Shown: positions 4,352 to 10,646, counted from the stretch's first letter. The stretch is 11,725 nt of DNA from UM-FILTER-42-9 sp038063775 (GCA_038063775.1 JBBTUK010000028.1:1-11725); one strand, 5' to 3'. Program-made: numbers and translations. The notes: generated by a model not told the origin, from the letters alone.

Positions 4352-6679
4352 ATGTATTTAAAAAAGTTAGAAATCAGCGGATTCAAGTCTTTTGCCAACA
4401 AAACCACGTTGGATTTTTCTTTTCCCCCAACCGGGCAGAAAGTGATAACGGCAATCGTGGGCCCGAACGGTTCAGGAAAATCTAACATTGCCGATGCTAT
4501 CCGCTGGGTGATGGGGGAACAATCAATGAAAACTTTACGCGGCAAAAAATCGGAAGACATTATTTTCGCCGGCTCTGGAAAAAAAGCGCGCCTCGGGAGC
4601 GCTCAGGCAATGCTGTTTTTTGATAATTCAGACAGAAAAATACCGCTGGATTTCAGCGAAGTTACCATTGCCAGAAAAACATTTCGCAGCGGCGAGGCTG
4701 AATATTTGATCAATGGATCAAGAGTCAGGCTCCAAGATGTCATCGATATCCTGGCCAAAGCGGGGATCGGAAAAGAAAGCTACTCGATTGTTAATCAAGG
4801 AATGGCCGACGCGATGCTTGTCGCCACTCCCTTGGAAAGAAGGTCTATAATCGAAGAAGCGGCCGGCGTGAAGCAGTATCAAATTAAGAAAGATCGTTCC
4901 GGCCGAAAATTGGAGTCAACCCGGGAGAATCTGGATCGCGCCCGGGATTTGGCGGAGGAAATCAAGCCGCATCTGCGGATGCTCAAGCGGCAAGCCGAAA
5001 AAACCGTTCAAGGGGAAGAGATTGCCGGAAAACTCAAGAAAAAGCAAACCGAGCTTTTCACCTATCGCTGGACCAATTTCAAAAAAGAATCTTCCAGCCT
5101 GAATGAGAATAAGGATGAGTTGGGAAGAAAAATGATGAATATCCAGCGGGAAGTGGACAAACTGACCGATGAAATAAACCAGGAATCAGCGGCGCAGTCC
5201 GGAAGTACAAAACTAATCGAACTGGAAAAAACCCAATCCGAACTTCGGAGCAAACTCAACGAAATGGAGCGAGAGCTGGTCATATCGGAAGGCCGGATCG
5301 AAATCGAAAAAGAAAAGCAAAAAAATATGGAGATGCTGGAGGAAATCAGAACGACCAGCGTTCCAGTCGATCTTCGGTATGTCCGGGAAAATCTTGAAGA
5401 AATACGGCAGGATCAAGAAAATCTGGTGAAAAAAATAAGTCAGGCGGAAAAAATAGAGGACTTGCAGGAGATAAAAGAATACGCTACCGTCATCCAGCAG
5501 AGACTCCATGATCTCAAGCTTGATATCGAAAAAGGAAAAAAAGAAACCCGTCAAGTTCCAGAAAGGGAGGTTCCTGCCAAAATACCTGCTGACTTATCCG
5601 TCATCGGAGAACTGAAGGGAAAAACCGTGAAAATAAGAGCGGACATTGAAATAGCCAGGGGCGAAATTCAAAGCATCTCCGCTAAAATAAACGAAGAAAT
5701 TCTACTCGACAGGCAAAAGCGTCAGAAGTTTTTTGAAATTGAAAGAAATCTGCGCGTGAAGCAAGAAGAGCTCGGCAAGTTCAAGGACCAGTTCAATGAA
5801 GCTAAGATCGCGCTCACGCGGGTAGAGGTGCGCGAGGAAGATTTGCGCGCGGAAGTTATGAAAGAGCTTAAGATGAATGCCGAGGAGCTGAAGGGGCCGA
5901 GCGAAGATATCGATAGAGAATCTTTAGAAAAGGAAATTTCCAAGTTGCGTCTGCAGATGGAACAGATCGGGGGGATCGACCCCTTGGTGATTGAAGAATA
6001 TGAAGAAACGAGGAAACGGTATGAATTTTTGACCAAAGAATCGGAAGACCTGGAAAAAGCTATAGGATCGCTTAAGGAAATCATCAAGGAAATGGATCAG
6101 AAAATCAATGAAGTTTTTTCCGCTACTTTTGAAGAAATCAACAAAGAATTTACCAAATATTTTCGGATTATTTTCGGCGGCGGGAACGCCAGCCTTAAAA
6201 AAATTGAAGTAAGAAAAAGATCGGCGCGAGGCAAAGAAGAAGCAGAAAGCGAAGGGGAGGAAAACATGGAAGGGGAAGAAAATGAAAAAAATGAACCTGA
6301 TCAGGAGAAGGGCGAAATCGGAATAGATATATTCGCCTCTCCTCCCGGTAAAAGGATCAATGGACTGCCGATGCTTTCCGGCGGAGAAAGGACACTGACG
6401 GCGCTGGCGCTACTTTTCGCGATTATTTACCACAGTGCGCCGCCATTCACGGTTTTGGATGAAGTGGAAGCGACACTGGATGAAGCCAATTCCAAGCGCT
6501 TCGGGAGAATTATCCAGGAACTTTCCAATAATACTCAATTCATTATTATAACGCACAACCGGGAAACAATGCGCCAAGCCAATTTTCTTTACGGTGTGAC
6601 GATGGGCGAGGATGGCATTTCCAAACTTCTTTCGATTCATCTGGACCAGGTCGGGCAAGGCGGGAAAATATTAAAATAG
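4352..6679 (+). CDS. smc: Short SMC chromosome-structure ATPase without a visible hinge
   Basis: The product is 775 residues from the ATG at 4352, which gives the standard SMC start MYLKKLEISGFKSF; an in-frame ATG at 4331 lies inside a palindrome and is less likely. SMC dimers fold and segregate chromosomes. Visible parts are Walker A G37-P-N-G-S-G-K-S44, the ABC signature LSGGERTLTALALL from residue 675, Walker B FTVLDEVEATLDE near 699-711, and IIITHNRETM. The arms (about 190-590) are charged heptad-like coil. The family is usually near 1,150-1,190 residues with a globular hinge of about 150. Here I see no hinge; the midpoint has only a proline-containing break with P403, P408 and P412. An acidic, low-complexity insert lies before the signature motif (around 630-660). 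Both ATPase halves are intact in one frame, so this is not a broken gene. No SD. Confidence 0.94.
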   Translation: MYLKKLEISGFKSFANKTTLDFSFPPTGQKVITAIVGPNGSGKSNIADAIRWVMGEQSMKTLRGKKSEDIIFAGSGKKARLGSAQAMLFFDNSDRKIPLDFSEVTIARKTFRSGEAEYLINGSRVRLQDVIDILAKAGIGKESYSIVNQGMADAMLVATPLERRSIIEEAAGVKQYQIKKDRSGRKLESTRENLDRARDLAEEIKPHLRMLKRQAEKTVQGEEIAGKLKKKQTELFTYRWTNFKKESSSLNENKDELGRKMMNIQREVDKLTDEINQESAAQSGSTKLIELEKTQSELRSKLNEMERELVISEGRIEIEKEKQKNMEMLEEIRTTSVPVDLRYVRENLEEIRQDQENLVKKISQAEKIEDLQEIKEYATVIQQRLHDLKLDIEKGKKETRQVPEREVPAKIPADLSVIGELKGKTVKIRADIEIARGEIQSISAKINEEILLDRQKRQKFFEIERNLRVKQEELGKFKDQFNEAKIALTRVEVREEDLRAEVMKELKMNAEELKGPSEDIDRESLEKEISKLRLQMEQIGGIDPLVIEEYEETRKRYEFLTKESEDLEKAIGSLKEIIKEMDQKINEVFSATFEEINKEFTKYFRIIFGGGNASLKKIEVRKRSARGKEEAESEGEENMEGEENEKNEPDQEKGEIGIDIFASPPGKRINGLPMLSGGERTLTALALLFAIIYHSAPPFTVLDEVEATLDEANSKRFGRIIQELSNNTQFIIITHNRETMRQANFLYGVTMGEDGISKLLSIHLDQVGQGGKILK

Positions 6680-6699
6680 TGTCGAGAAAAAATTAATAC

Positions 6700-6728
6700 T
6701 TGACAGAAGTTTGTTTTTGGACTACAAT
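6700..6728 (+). promoter_or_regulatory. Near-consensus promoter of the 193-aa orphan
   Basis: TTGACA (6700-6705), a 17-bp spacer and TACAAT (6723-6728) lie just after the smc stop. Transcription would start near 6735, giving a leader of about 77 bases. Confidence 0.75.
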
Positions 6729-6795
6729 TTTAGGGTTGTGGTTCTTTTTTTAATTGAATAAATCTATGCTTTGCTACTATAAAAAAACTTTTTCA

Positions 6796-6801
6796 GGGAG
6801 G
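6796..6801 (+). promoter_or_regulatory. Shine-Dalgarno of the 193-aa orphan
   Basis: GGGAGG followed by TTAAGAGGCT (10 bases) and then ATG. It is slightly far from the start but strong, and unlike the SD-less conserved genes nearby. Confidence 0.65.
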
Positions 6802-6811
6802 TTAAGAGGCT

Positions 6812-7393
6812 ATGCCGGTTATTGCGACCAAAGAGTGTTGGTCGGATATCTTCAAAGGCCTTATCGAGGTTGGGTTTCTTGGAAAAGGATCCAGGTTTAA
6901 TTTGGAATGGGAGGGTGAAGATATTAAAATTACCTTTCCCAAAAAGCTATATAAAAAATTAAAGGATGATTTGGAGAGGGGAAAGCCTGAGCTGCAAAAA
7001 TTTCTTTATTTAAGGGAGTGCTTCAAGAAAAAGCCTAGAGGGGAAAATTGCAAGGTTGTTGTGAAAAGGAAGGGCAAACATCTGGCGGATATACACTATT
7101 TGTTGTTTACGGCGCTGACGAGTCTTAGGGCGGAAAAAAGACAAAGAATATTTGGTGCAAGGAAAAAAGCGGAGGAAGATGTCAAGAAAGTTCTCCAAAA
7201 ATTTTTCAGCCAAAAACAGCTTTCTTCCGTAAAGTCGATTGTGTATTACAAGAAAGGCATGTTCTATTTGGATGTTTGCTTTGGAAGGAAACGAAGGATC
7301 GGTCTGCCGTATAGATTGGTTTGGAATACGAATAATGTAAATGCCATTCCAGTGCTTCTGGCAGAATATCTTTCAGAGTTGTTAAGTAAGTAA
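6812..7393 (+). CDS. Orphan basic protein, 193 aa, unknown function
   Basis: I do not recognise this protein. It begins MPVIATKECWSDIFKGLIEV and is rich in Lys and Arg throughout (for example FPKKLYKKLKDD, CFKKKPRG, VVVKRKGKHL), so it should be strongly basic. It has no signal peptide, transmembrane segment or zinc-binding Cys cluster. Strand-like stretches (VVVKRKG, SIVYYKKGMFYLDVCFG) alternate with helical ones, suggesting a folded cytoplasmic domain that may contact nucleic acid; that is only inference from charge. It is a complete stand-alone unit: near-consensus promoter, SD and intrinsic terminator. Together with the two other SD-led orphans here, it may belong to a lineage-specific set. 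Confidence 0.85.
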   Translation: MPVIATKECWSDIFKGLIEVGFLGKGSRFNLEWEGEDIKITFPKKLYKKLKDDLERGKPELQKFLYLRECFKKKPRGENCKVVVKRKGKHLADIHYLLFTALTSLRAEKRQRIFGARKKAEEDVKKVLQKFFSQKQLSSVKSIVYYKKGMFYLDVCFGRKRRIGLPYRLVWNTNNVNAIPVLLAEYLSELLSK

Positions 7394-7412
7394 GGAGTAA
7401 ATGGATTTTTTA

Positions 7413-7448
7413 GGGGAGCAGCCAAAACTGGCGGCTCCCGTTTTTTTT
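7413..7448 (+). terminator. Intrinsic terminator of the 193-aa orphan
   Basis: GGGAGC-A-GCC pairs with GGC-G-GCTCCC around AAAACT, followed by eight T. It lies 20 bases after the stop codon. Confidence 0.88.
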
Positions 7449-7511
7449 ATATTGTTCTATCCCAGCACTAATTCCGAATAAGGTTTTGCAGTAATGGAAA
7501 ATCTTATTCGC

Positions 7512-7560
7512 GGGATCCCTGCCCGCAACGCTTCGCGTAGCGAAGCAGGCGGGGCCTGCG
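7512..7560. repeat. REP-like element with two competing hairpins
   Basis: GCTTCGC-GTA-GCGAAGC (7530-7546) overlaps a second perfect stem GCAGGC-GGG-GCCTGC (7545-7559), so only one can form at a time. A GGGATCCC palindrome lies at the left edge. It looks like a dispersed GC-rich repeat in non-coding sequence. The rest of 7449-7511 shows nothing I can name. Confidence 0.6.
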
Positions 7561-7608
7561 GCTTAGTCTTGATGTTAATTTAAATTTAAAGAATTGGCGC
7601 GGGATGCT

Positions 7609-7645
7609 CATTTTTGTAACCGCTCGTTCCTCGTGGACAAAAATG
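7609..7645. repeat. 9-bp inverted repeat with 19-base loop
   Basis: CATTTTTGT (7609-7617) and ACAAAAATG (7637-7645) pair perfectly. It sits between the REP-like element and the terminator of the 56-aa orphan. Function unknown. Confidence 0.45.
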
Positions 7646-7651
7646 GCAAAG

Positions 7652-7688
7652 AAAAAACCCCATTGGCAGAATCTGCCAACAAGGTTTT
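7652..7688 (-). terminator. Intrinsic terminator of the 56-aa orphan
   Basis: On the minus strand AAAACC and TTGGCA pair with TGCCAA and GGTTTT, with a small internal loop, ending in a T run (TTTTTT). It lies about 33 bases beyond the orphan's stop codon. Confidence 0.7.
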
Positions 7689-7720
7689 CGGGGGAGGGAG
7701 GTGAGTGGGAGAGTTGAGGG

Positions 7721-7891
7721 TTAGGCGGCTGCCTCTTTCTTGAGCTCTTCCTTCTGGAGAGCCAGGAAGTGGCGGCAAAGGCCAAACAAAAGCCCTGCTC
7801 TTGTTTTCGGGAAGTAGGGAAGAGACTCCTTGTCTTCTTCCAGCTCCCTGATCATCCAGCGGACTTCATCCTTTCTTTCCTGCCTGGTCAT
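7721..7891 (-). CDS. Small orphan helical protein, 56 aa, unknown function
   Basis: The minus-strand gene runs from ATG 7891 to TAA at 7721-7723. The frame stays open upstream to a TTG at 7927, but the ATG at 7891 is chosen because a perfect AAGGAGG lies five bases before it. The product begins MTRQERKDEVRWMIRELEED, is highly charged and probably mostly helical, with one Cys (39) and an Ala tail (EELKKEAAA). I recognise no domain. It has a consensus promoter at 8060-8088, a leader of about 160 bases with a long hairpin, and its own terminator. Possible roles include a small DNA- or RNA-binding regulator, but nothing in the sequence settles that. Confidence 0.8.
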   Translation of the reverse strand: MTRQERKDEVRWMIRELEEDKESLPYFPKTRAGLLFGLCRHFLALQKEELKKEAAA

Positions 7892-7896
7892 GGCGG

Positions 7897-7903
7897 CCTC
7901 CTT
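7897..7903 (-). promoter_or_regulatory. Perfect Shine-Dalgarno of the 56-aa orphan
   Basis: AAGGAGG on the minus strand, spaced five bases from ATG 7891. It decides this start over the upstream TTG. Confidence 0.85.
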
Positions 7904-7944
7904 CCTTTCGTTGGAGGTTAAACTCAACGAACTACCCCTTTAAA

Positions 7945-7985
7945 ACAATAGAAGACAGCCCCCATAAGGATCTGTCTTCTATTGT
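7945..7985 (-). promoter_or_regulatory. 14-bp perfect hairpin in the leader of the 56-aa orphan
   Basis: ACAATAGAAGACAG pairs perfectly with CTGTCTTCTATTGT around a 13-base loop. On the minus strand the stem is followed by TTTTAAAGGGG, a short T run, so it could act as a weak attenuator or a structured regulatory leader. It lies between the promoter and the SD. Confidence 0.65.
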
Positions 7986-8059
7986 CAAAGCAACATTTTA
8001 AGCCATTTTGACGTGATTTTATTGAGTTTCAGTTTTTGTTTTTCTCACTTTACAGCCCC

Positions 8060-8088
8060 ATTATACCAGTTTTTAATTTTCTTGTCAA
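8060..8088 (-). promoter_or_regulatory. Consensus promoter of the 56-aa orphan
   Basis: Minus strand TTGACA (8083-8088), a 17-bp spacer and TATAAT (8060-8065), preceded by TGG as an extended -10. All twelve hexamer bases match the housekeeping-sigma consensus. It is divergent from the rpsP promoter about 60 bp away. Confidence 0.88.
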
Positions 8089-8147
8089 CAGAAGATATGT
8101 GCATAACTAGGATGCTGCCAATTATTAGGCAAAATATTTCAAAAGGG

Positions 8148-8176
8148 TTGACATTTTCGAAAATGTCCTGTAAACT
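8148..8176 (+). promoter_or_regulatory. rpsP promoter with an 18-bp palindrome in the spacer
   Basis: TTGACA (8148-8153), a 17-bp spacer and TAAACT (8171-8176). A perfect palindrome GACATTTTCGAAAATGTC (8150-8167) covers most of the -35 box and spacer, a placement typical of an operator. Transcription would start near 8183, leaving about 19 bases before the ATG and no SD. Confidence 0.7.
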
Positions 8177-8201
8177 AGACAAGTAATTAAATTTTTGATT
8201 T

Positions 8202-8732
8202 ATGTTAACCATCAGACTTGAACGAGTTGGAAAAAAGAATCGGGCTCAATTCAAAATAGTCCTACAAGAACATAGGATAGCGCCGGGTGGCGCTCATGTT
8301 GAAATTTTGGGCAACTATGATCCGCACACCAAGAACGCGACTCTGAAAGAAGACAGGATCAAATACTGGTTGTCGCAAGGCGTCCAGCCTTCCGATACGG
8401 TATATAATCTTTTCGTATCAAAAGGGATCATAGCGGGCGCAAAAAGAAAAGTGAAAATACCAGCAAAGAAAGTTGAGCCCGCCGCCGCTGAAGCTAAGGC
8501 GGACAAGGAGGTCGCGGCCGAAGCCCCCGCCGTAGCGGAAGTAAAAACTGAAACTGTAGAGTTTTCTAAAGCGAAAGTAGTCGCTCCAGTCGCTGAAAAT
8601 ATAAAAGAAGAAAAGCCTAAAGACGAAGCCAAATCGGCAGAGGAAGCTCCGAAAACTGAAGAAGTTAAGACTAAAGAGAAAAAAGAAGTAGCTGTAGAAA
8701 TGCCCAAAGAAGAAACTCCCAAATCCGAATAA
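8202..8732 (+). CDS. rpsP: 30S ribosomal protein S16 with long Ala/Glu/Lys tail
   Basis: Residues 1 to about 88 are S16: MLTIRLERVGKKNRAQFKIV, then ILGNYDPHTKNATLKEDRI and YWLSQGVQPSDTVYNLF. S16 is an assembly protein of the small subunit body. The usual length is 75-90 residues; here an extra tail of about 88 residues, rich in Ala, Glu, Lys, Val and Pro, brings the total to 176. The tail is low-complexity and probably disordered. Residues 93-103 (PAAAEAKADKE) are encoded by 34 bp identical to the start of rplL. No SD precedes the ATG. The usual partners trmD and rplS do not follow; rplJ does. Confidence 0.96.
   Translation: MLTIRLERVGKKNRAQFKIVLQEHRIAPGGAHVEILGNYDPHTKNATLKEDRIKYWLSQGVQPSDTVYNLFVSKGIIAGAKRKVKIPAKKVEPAAAEAKADKEVAAEAPAVAEVKTETVEFSKAKVVAPVAENIKEEKPKDEAKSAEEAPKTEEVKTKEKKEVAVEMPKEETPKSE
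8476..8509 (+). repeat. 34-bp exact repeat, rpsP copy
   Basis: These 34 bases are identical to 9468-9501 in rplL, at a constant offset of 992 bp, with mismatches immediately outside on both sides. Both are read in the same frame as PAAAEAKADKE. Confidence 0.93.
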
Positions 8733-8761
8733 TTGACAGCATAGGCGTTTTAATATAAAGT
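8733..8761 (+). promoter_or_regulatory. Probable rplJ-rplL promoter
   Basis: TTGACA (8733-8738), which begins right after the rpsP stop, a 17-bp spacer and TAAAGT (8756-8761). The -10 is only a fair match, but the start would fall just before the L10 leader. Confidence 0.5.
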
Positions 8762-8762
8762 T

Positions 8763-8836
8763 AATAGTGCATAAAATTTATTCCGCAGACAGCAGGTGTG
8801 CAAGCGTAAACCCTGCCGAGGAAACAAAATAATTTT
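8763..8836 (+). promoter_or_regulatory. Ribosomal protein L10 leader
   Basis: The mRNA upstream of rplJ contains CCGCAGACAGCAGGTG and CCCTGCCGAGG (8783-8821), the conserved core of the L10 leader known from Bacillus-type rplJ mRNAs. CAGG and CCTG form the inner stem; AAAATT and AATTTT segments could close the outer stem. In known cases L10 with L7/L12 binds this RNA and represses its own operon when ribosomal RNA is limiting. The same role is expected here. Confidence 0.82.
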
Positions 8837-8844
8837 TTGTTTTT

Positions 8845-8874
8845 GGCTGCGAATAATGCAGCTTTTTATTTTTT
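8845..8874 (+). terminator. Possible attenuator between L10 leader and rplJ
   Basis: GCTGC pairs with GCAGC around GAATAAT, followed by TTTTTATTTTTT and then the rplJ start 12 bases later. The stem is short. A leader plus terminator matches the known attenuation layout of rplJ in Firmicutes. Confidence 0.5.
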
Positions 8875-8886
8875 AAACAGACAAAA

Positions 8887-9411
8887 ATGGCGCAGACAAA
8901 AGAACAAAAGAAATCTATCGTCAAAGATTTGGCGGAAAAATTGAAAAAATCCAAAGCCGTCGTCTTTTCTGACTACAAGGGCCTGGCTGTCAAGGATATG
9001 ATGGCTCTCCGGGGCGAACTGCGGAAAGAAGGCATCGATTTAAAGGTAGCCAAAAAGACACTCATTAATCTGGCTCTCAAAGATGCCGGCATGGAAATTG
9101 ACGCCCGGAAGTTCGAAAGCCAGATCGCGCTGGCTATATCAAGCCAAGACGAAGTGGCCGCGGCTAAAATAATTGCCAAAATGGCCAAAGTCAACGAAAA
9201 TCTGAAAATGGTGGGCGGAATTTTAGGCGTAAAGGAATTGACCGCCGAAGAGGTGAAAGCTTTAGCGCTCATCCCGGGAAAGCAAGAGCTTTTAGCTAGA
9301 TTGGTCGGTTCCATCAATGCCCCGGTTTCTGGGTTTGTGAATGTTTTGGCGGGGAATCTAAGAGGACTAGTGAATGTTTTAACTGCAATATCCGACACTA
9401 AAAAGGCATAA
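8887..9411 (+). CDS. rplJ: 50S ribosomal protein L10
   Basis: The 174-residue product begins MAQTKEQKKSIVKDLAEKLKK and contains VVFSDYKGLAVKDMMALRGELR and VAKKTLINLAL, the conserved N-terminal domain of L10. The C-terminal helix that holds L7/L12 dimers is the stretch GSINAPVSGFVNVLAGNLRGLVNVLTAI. L10 anchors the stalk of the large subunit that recruits translation factors. Length is normal. No SD is visible before the ATG. It is followed by rplL after about 40 AT-rich bases, and both are likely controlled by the L10 leader upstream. Confidence 0.97.
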   Translation: MAQTKEQKKSIVKDLAEKLKKSKAVVFSDYKGLAVKDMMALRGELRKEGIDLKVAKKTLINLALKDAGMEIDARKFESQIALAISSQDEVAAAKIIAKMAKVNENLKMVGGILGVKELTAEEVKALALIPGKQELLARLVGSINAPVSGFVNVLAGNLRGLVNVLTAISDTKKA

Positions 9412-9451
9412 GCGCATTTTAATAATAATTTAATTTAATTAATAAAATTAT

Positions 9452-9889
9452 ATGTCAGAAGAAAAAAAGCCCGCCGCCGCTGAAGCTAAGGCGGACAAGG
9501 AAGAAGTAAAGGTTCCCGAAAAATTCCAAAAGCTCGTTTCCGAAATCGAGAAAATGAGCGTTTTGGACCTTTCTGAACTAGTAAAAGTATTGGAAGAAAA
9601 ATTCGGCGTAAGCGCGGCCGCTCCGATGATGATGGCGGGTGTTGCTCCAGCTGCCGCAGCGGAAGCGGTTGAGGAAAAAAGCGAATTTGATGTAGAGGTT
9701 ACGGCCATCGGCGCTTCCAAGATAAACGTCATCAAGGCGGTCAGAGAGGCGACAGGCCTCGGTCTAAAAGACGCCAAAGACTTAGTGGATGCCGCGCCGA
9801 AAGTCATCAAGGAAAAAGTTGCCAAGGCCGATGCGGAAGCGATGAAAAAGAAGCTGGAGGAAGCGGGAGCGACGGTAACTTTGAAATAA
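9452..9889 (+). CDS. rplL: 50S ribosomal protein L7/L12
   Basis: The 145-residue product is the stalk protein L7/L12. The N-terminal dimerisation domain includes VPEKFQKLVSEIEKMSVLDL and LVKVLEEKFGVS. Then comes an Ala-rich hinge (about 52-72), and the C-terminal factor-binding domain is VIKAVREATGLGLKDAKDLV through LEEAGATVTLK. It is longer than the usual 120-130 residues, largely because residues 7-17 (PAAAEAKADKE) are inserted near the N-terminus. That segment is encoded by the 34 bp shared with rpsP. No SD. It ends about 12 bases before a strong terminator. Confidence 0.97.
   Translation: MSEEKKPAAAEAKADKEEVKVPEKFQKLVSEIEKMSVLDLSELVKVLEEKFGVSAAAPMMMAGVAPAAAAEAVEEKSEFDVEVTAIGASKINVIKAVREATGLGLKDAKDLVDAAPKVIKEKVAKADAEAMKKKLEEAGATVTLK
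9468..9501 (+). repeat. 34-bp exact repeat, rplL copy
   Basis: This is the partner of 8476-8509. It lies just after MSEEKK and before the conserved N-terminal domain of L7/L12. Confidence 0.93.
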
Positions 9890-9901
9890 TAAACGGATAT
9901 T

Positions 9902-9934
9902 AAAAAAGGCCCCGATCAATGGGGGTCTTTTTTT
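9902..9934. terminator. Two-way terminator between rplL and the convergent gene
   Basis: AAAAAAGGCCCC pairs with GGGGTCTTTTTT (one G-T wobble) around GATCAATG. T runs on either strand allow it to end both rplL and the minus-strand gene, whose stop codon (9933-9935) overlaps its edge. Confidence 0.85.
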
Positions 9935-10496
9935 ATGTCCCTTTAATTTTTTGGATCGCGGGATGCCGGATAATCCTTCGGTCAATTATTTTTTTGATTT
10001 CCAAACTCGTTGGCGGAGCGATAGAAGCGCTAATCAAGATACCGATTTTTTCCCAAAACATCCTAATCATTTTTAAAGGATGGAGTTTAGTATATTCGCC
10101 GAAAAATTTGATTTTTATTTTTTCCTCTTCACTTGGCTCCAGACCATTAACTATGCGCTTGGCAACCGGCTCCGGCGCGAAAAGATAAATACTTCGGAAT
10201 TGATATTCGTCCATCAAGCCGTGGATAGTGTAGCCCACTCTCGCCTGGAATTTCTTTTTCAAATCTTCAATATAGGCTTTGCGACGGGAAACAACCCCAG
10301 GGTCTTTCCCGCGCGAGGCAGCAATAGATCTCTGTTTTTTCCGGGCTTCTTCCCGCGGCGGCATTTTAAACGATTCCAATTCTTCCAAAATGCCCTGGTG
10401 TGCCAAGTAAAAATGGGACTCATATTCGCCCGAGGAGATGAAAAGGGAAGCAGAATCGCTGAATTGGGGCAGATTTTTTGGTATTTGCAGTTTCAT
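9933..10496 (-). CDS. Uncharacterised protein, weakly like the host-attachment/baeRF family
   Basis: The minus-strand product from ATG 10496 is 187 residues. The frame stays open to a GTG at 10532, but the ATG is preferred. It begins MKLQIPKNLPQFSDSASLFI and has a charged middle (PREEARKKQRS, SRRKAYIEDLKKKF). The segment FRSIYLFAPEPVAKRIVNGL followed by FGEYTKLHPLKMI resembles the C-terminal region of bacterial release-factor-like (baeRF, host attachment) proteins. There an A-P sequence after a hydrophobic strand precedes a helix and a K-x-L-T-K-like turn. The match is from memory of the pattern and is tentative; function is not assigned. No SD. It converges on rplL and shares its terminator. 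Confidence 0.82.
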   Translation of the reverse strand: MKLQIPKNLPQFSDSASLFISSGEYESHFYLAHQGILEELESFKMPPREEARKKQRSIAASRGKDPGVVSRRKAYIEDLKKKFQARVGYTIHGLMDEYQFRSIYLFAPEPVAKRIVNGLEPSEEEKIKIKFFGEYTKLHPLKMIRMFWEKIGILISASIAPPTSLEIKKIIDRRIIRHPAIQKIKGT

Positions 10497-10546
10497 GTTA
10501 ATTAATACAATAGAGACTGAAAAATACAACACATTTTAAGGTCGAT

Positions 10547-10646
10547 NNNNNNNNNNNNNNNNNNNNNNNNNNNNNNNNNNNNNNNNNNNNNNNNNNNNNN
10601 NNNNNNNNNNNNNNNNNNNNNNNNNNNNNNNNNNNNNNNNNNNNNN
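10547..10646. other. 100-N scaffold gap
   Basis: Exactly 100 unknown bases join two contigs. This round number is the usual placeholder, so the true distance is unknown and the adjacency of the genes on each side should be treated with care. Confidence 0.97.

Noticed and set aside
7504..7785. 93-codon minus-strand frame
   Set aside because: It runs through the REP-like element, the terminator and the end of the 56-aa orphan; composition is that of translated repeats.
10080..10505. 141-codon plus-strand frame opposite the convergent gene
   Set aside because: The minus-strand frame is longer, reads as a natural protein and ends at the shared terminator. The plus frame is a shadow.
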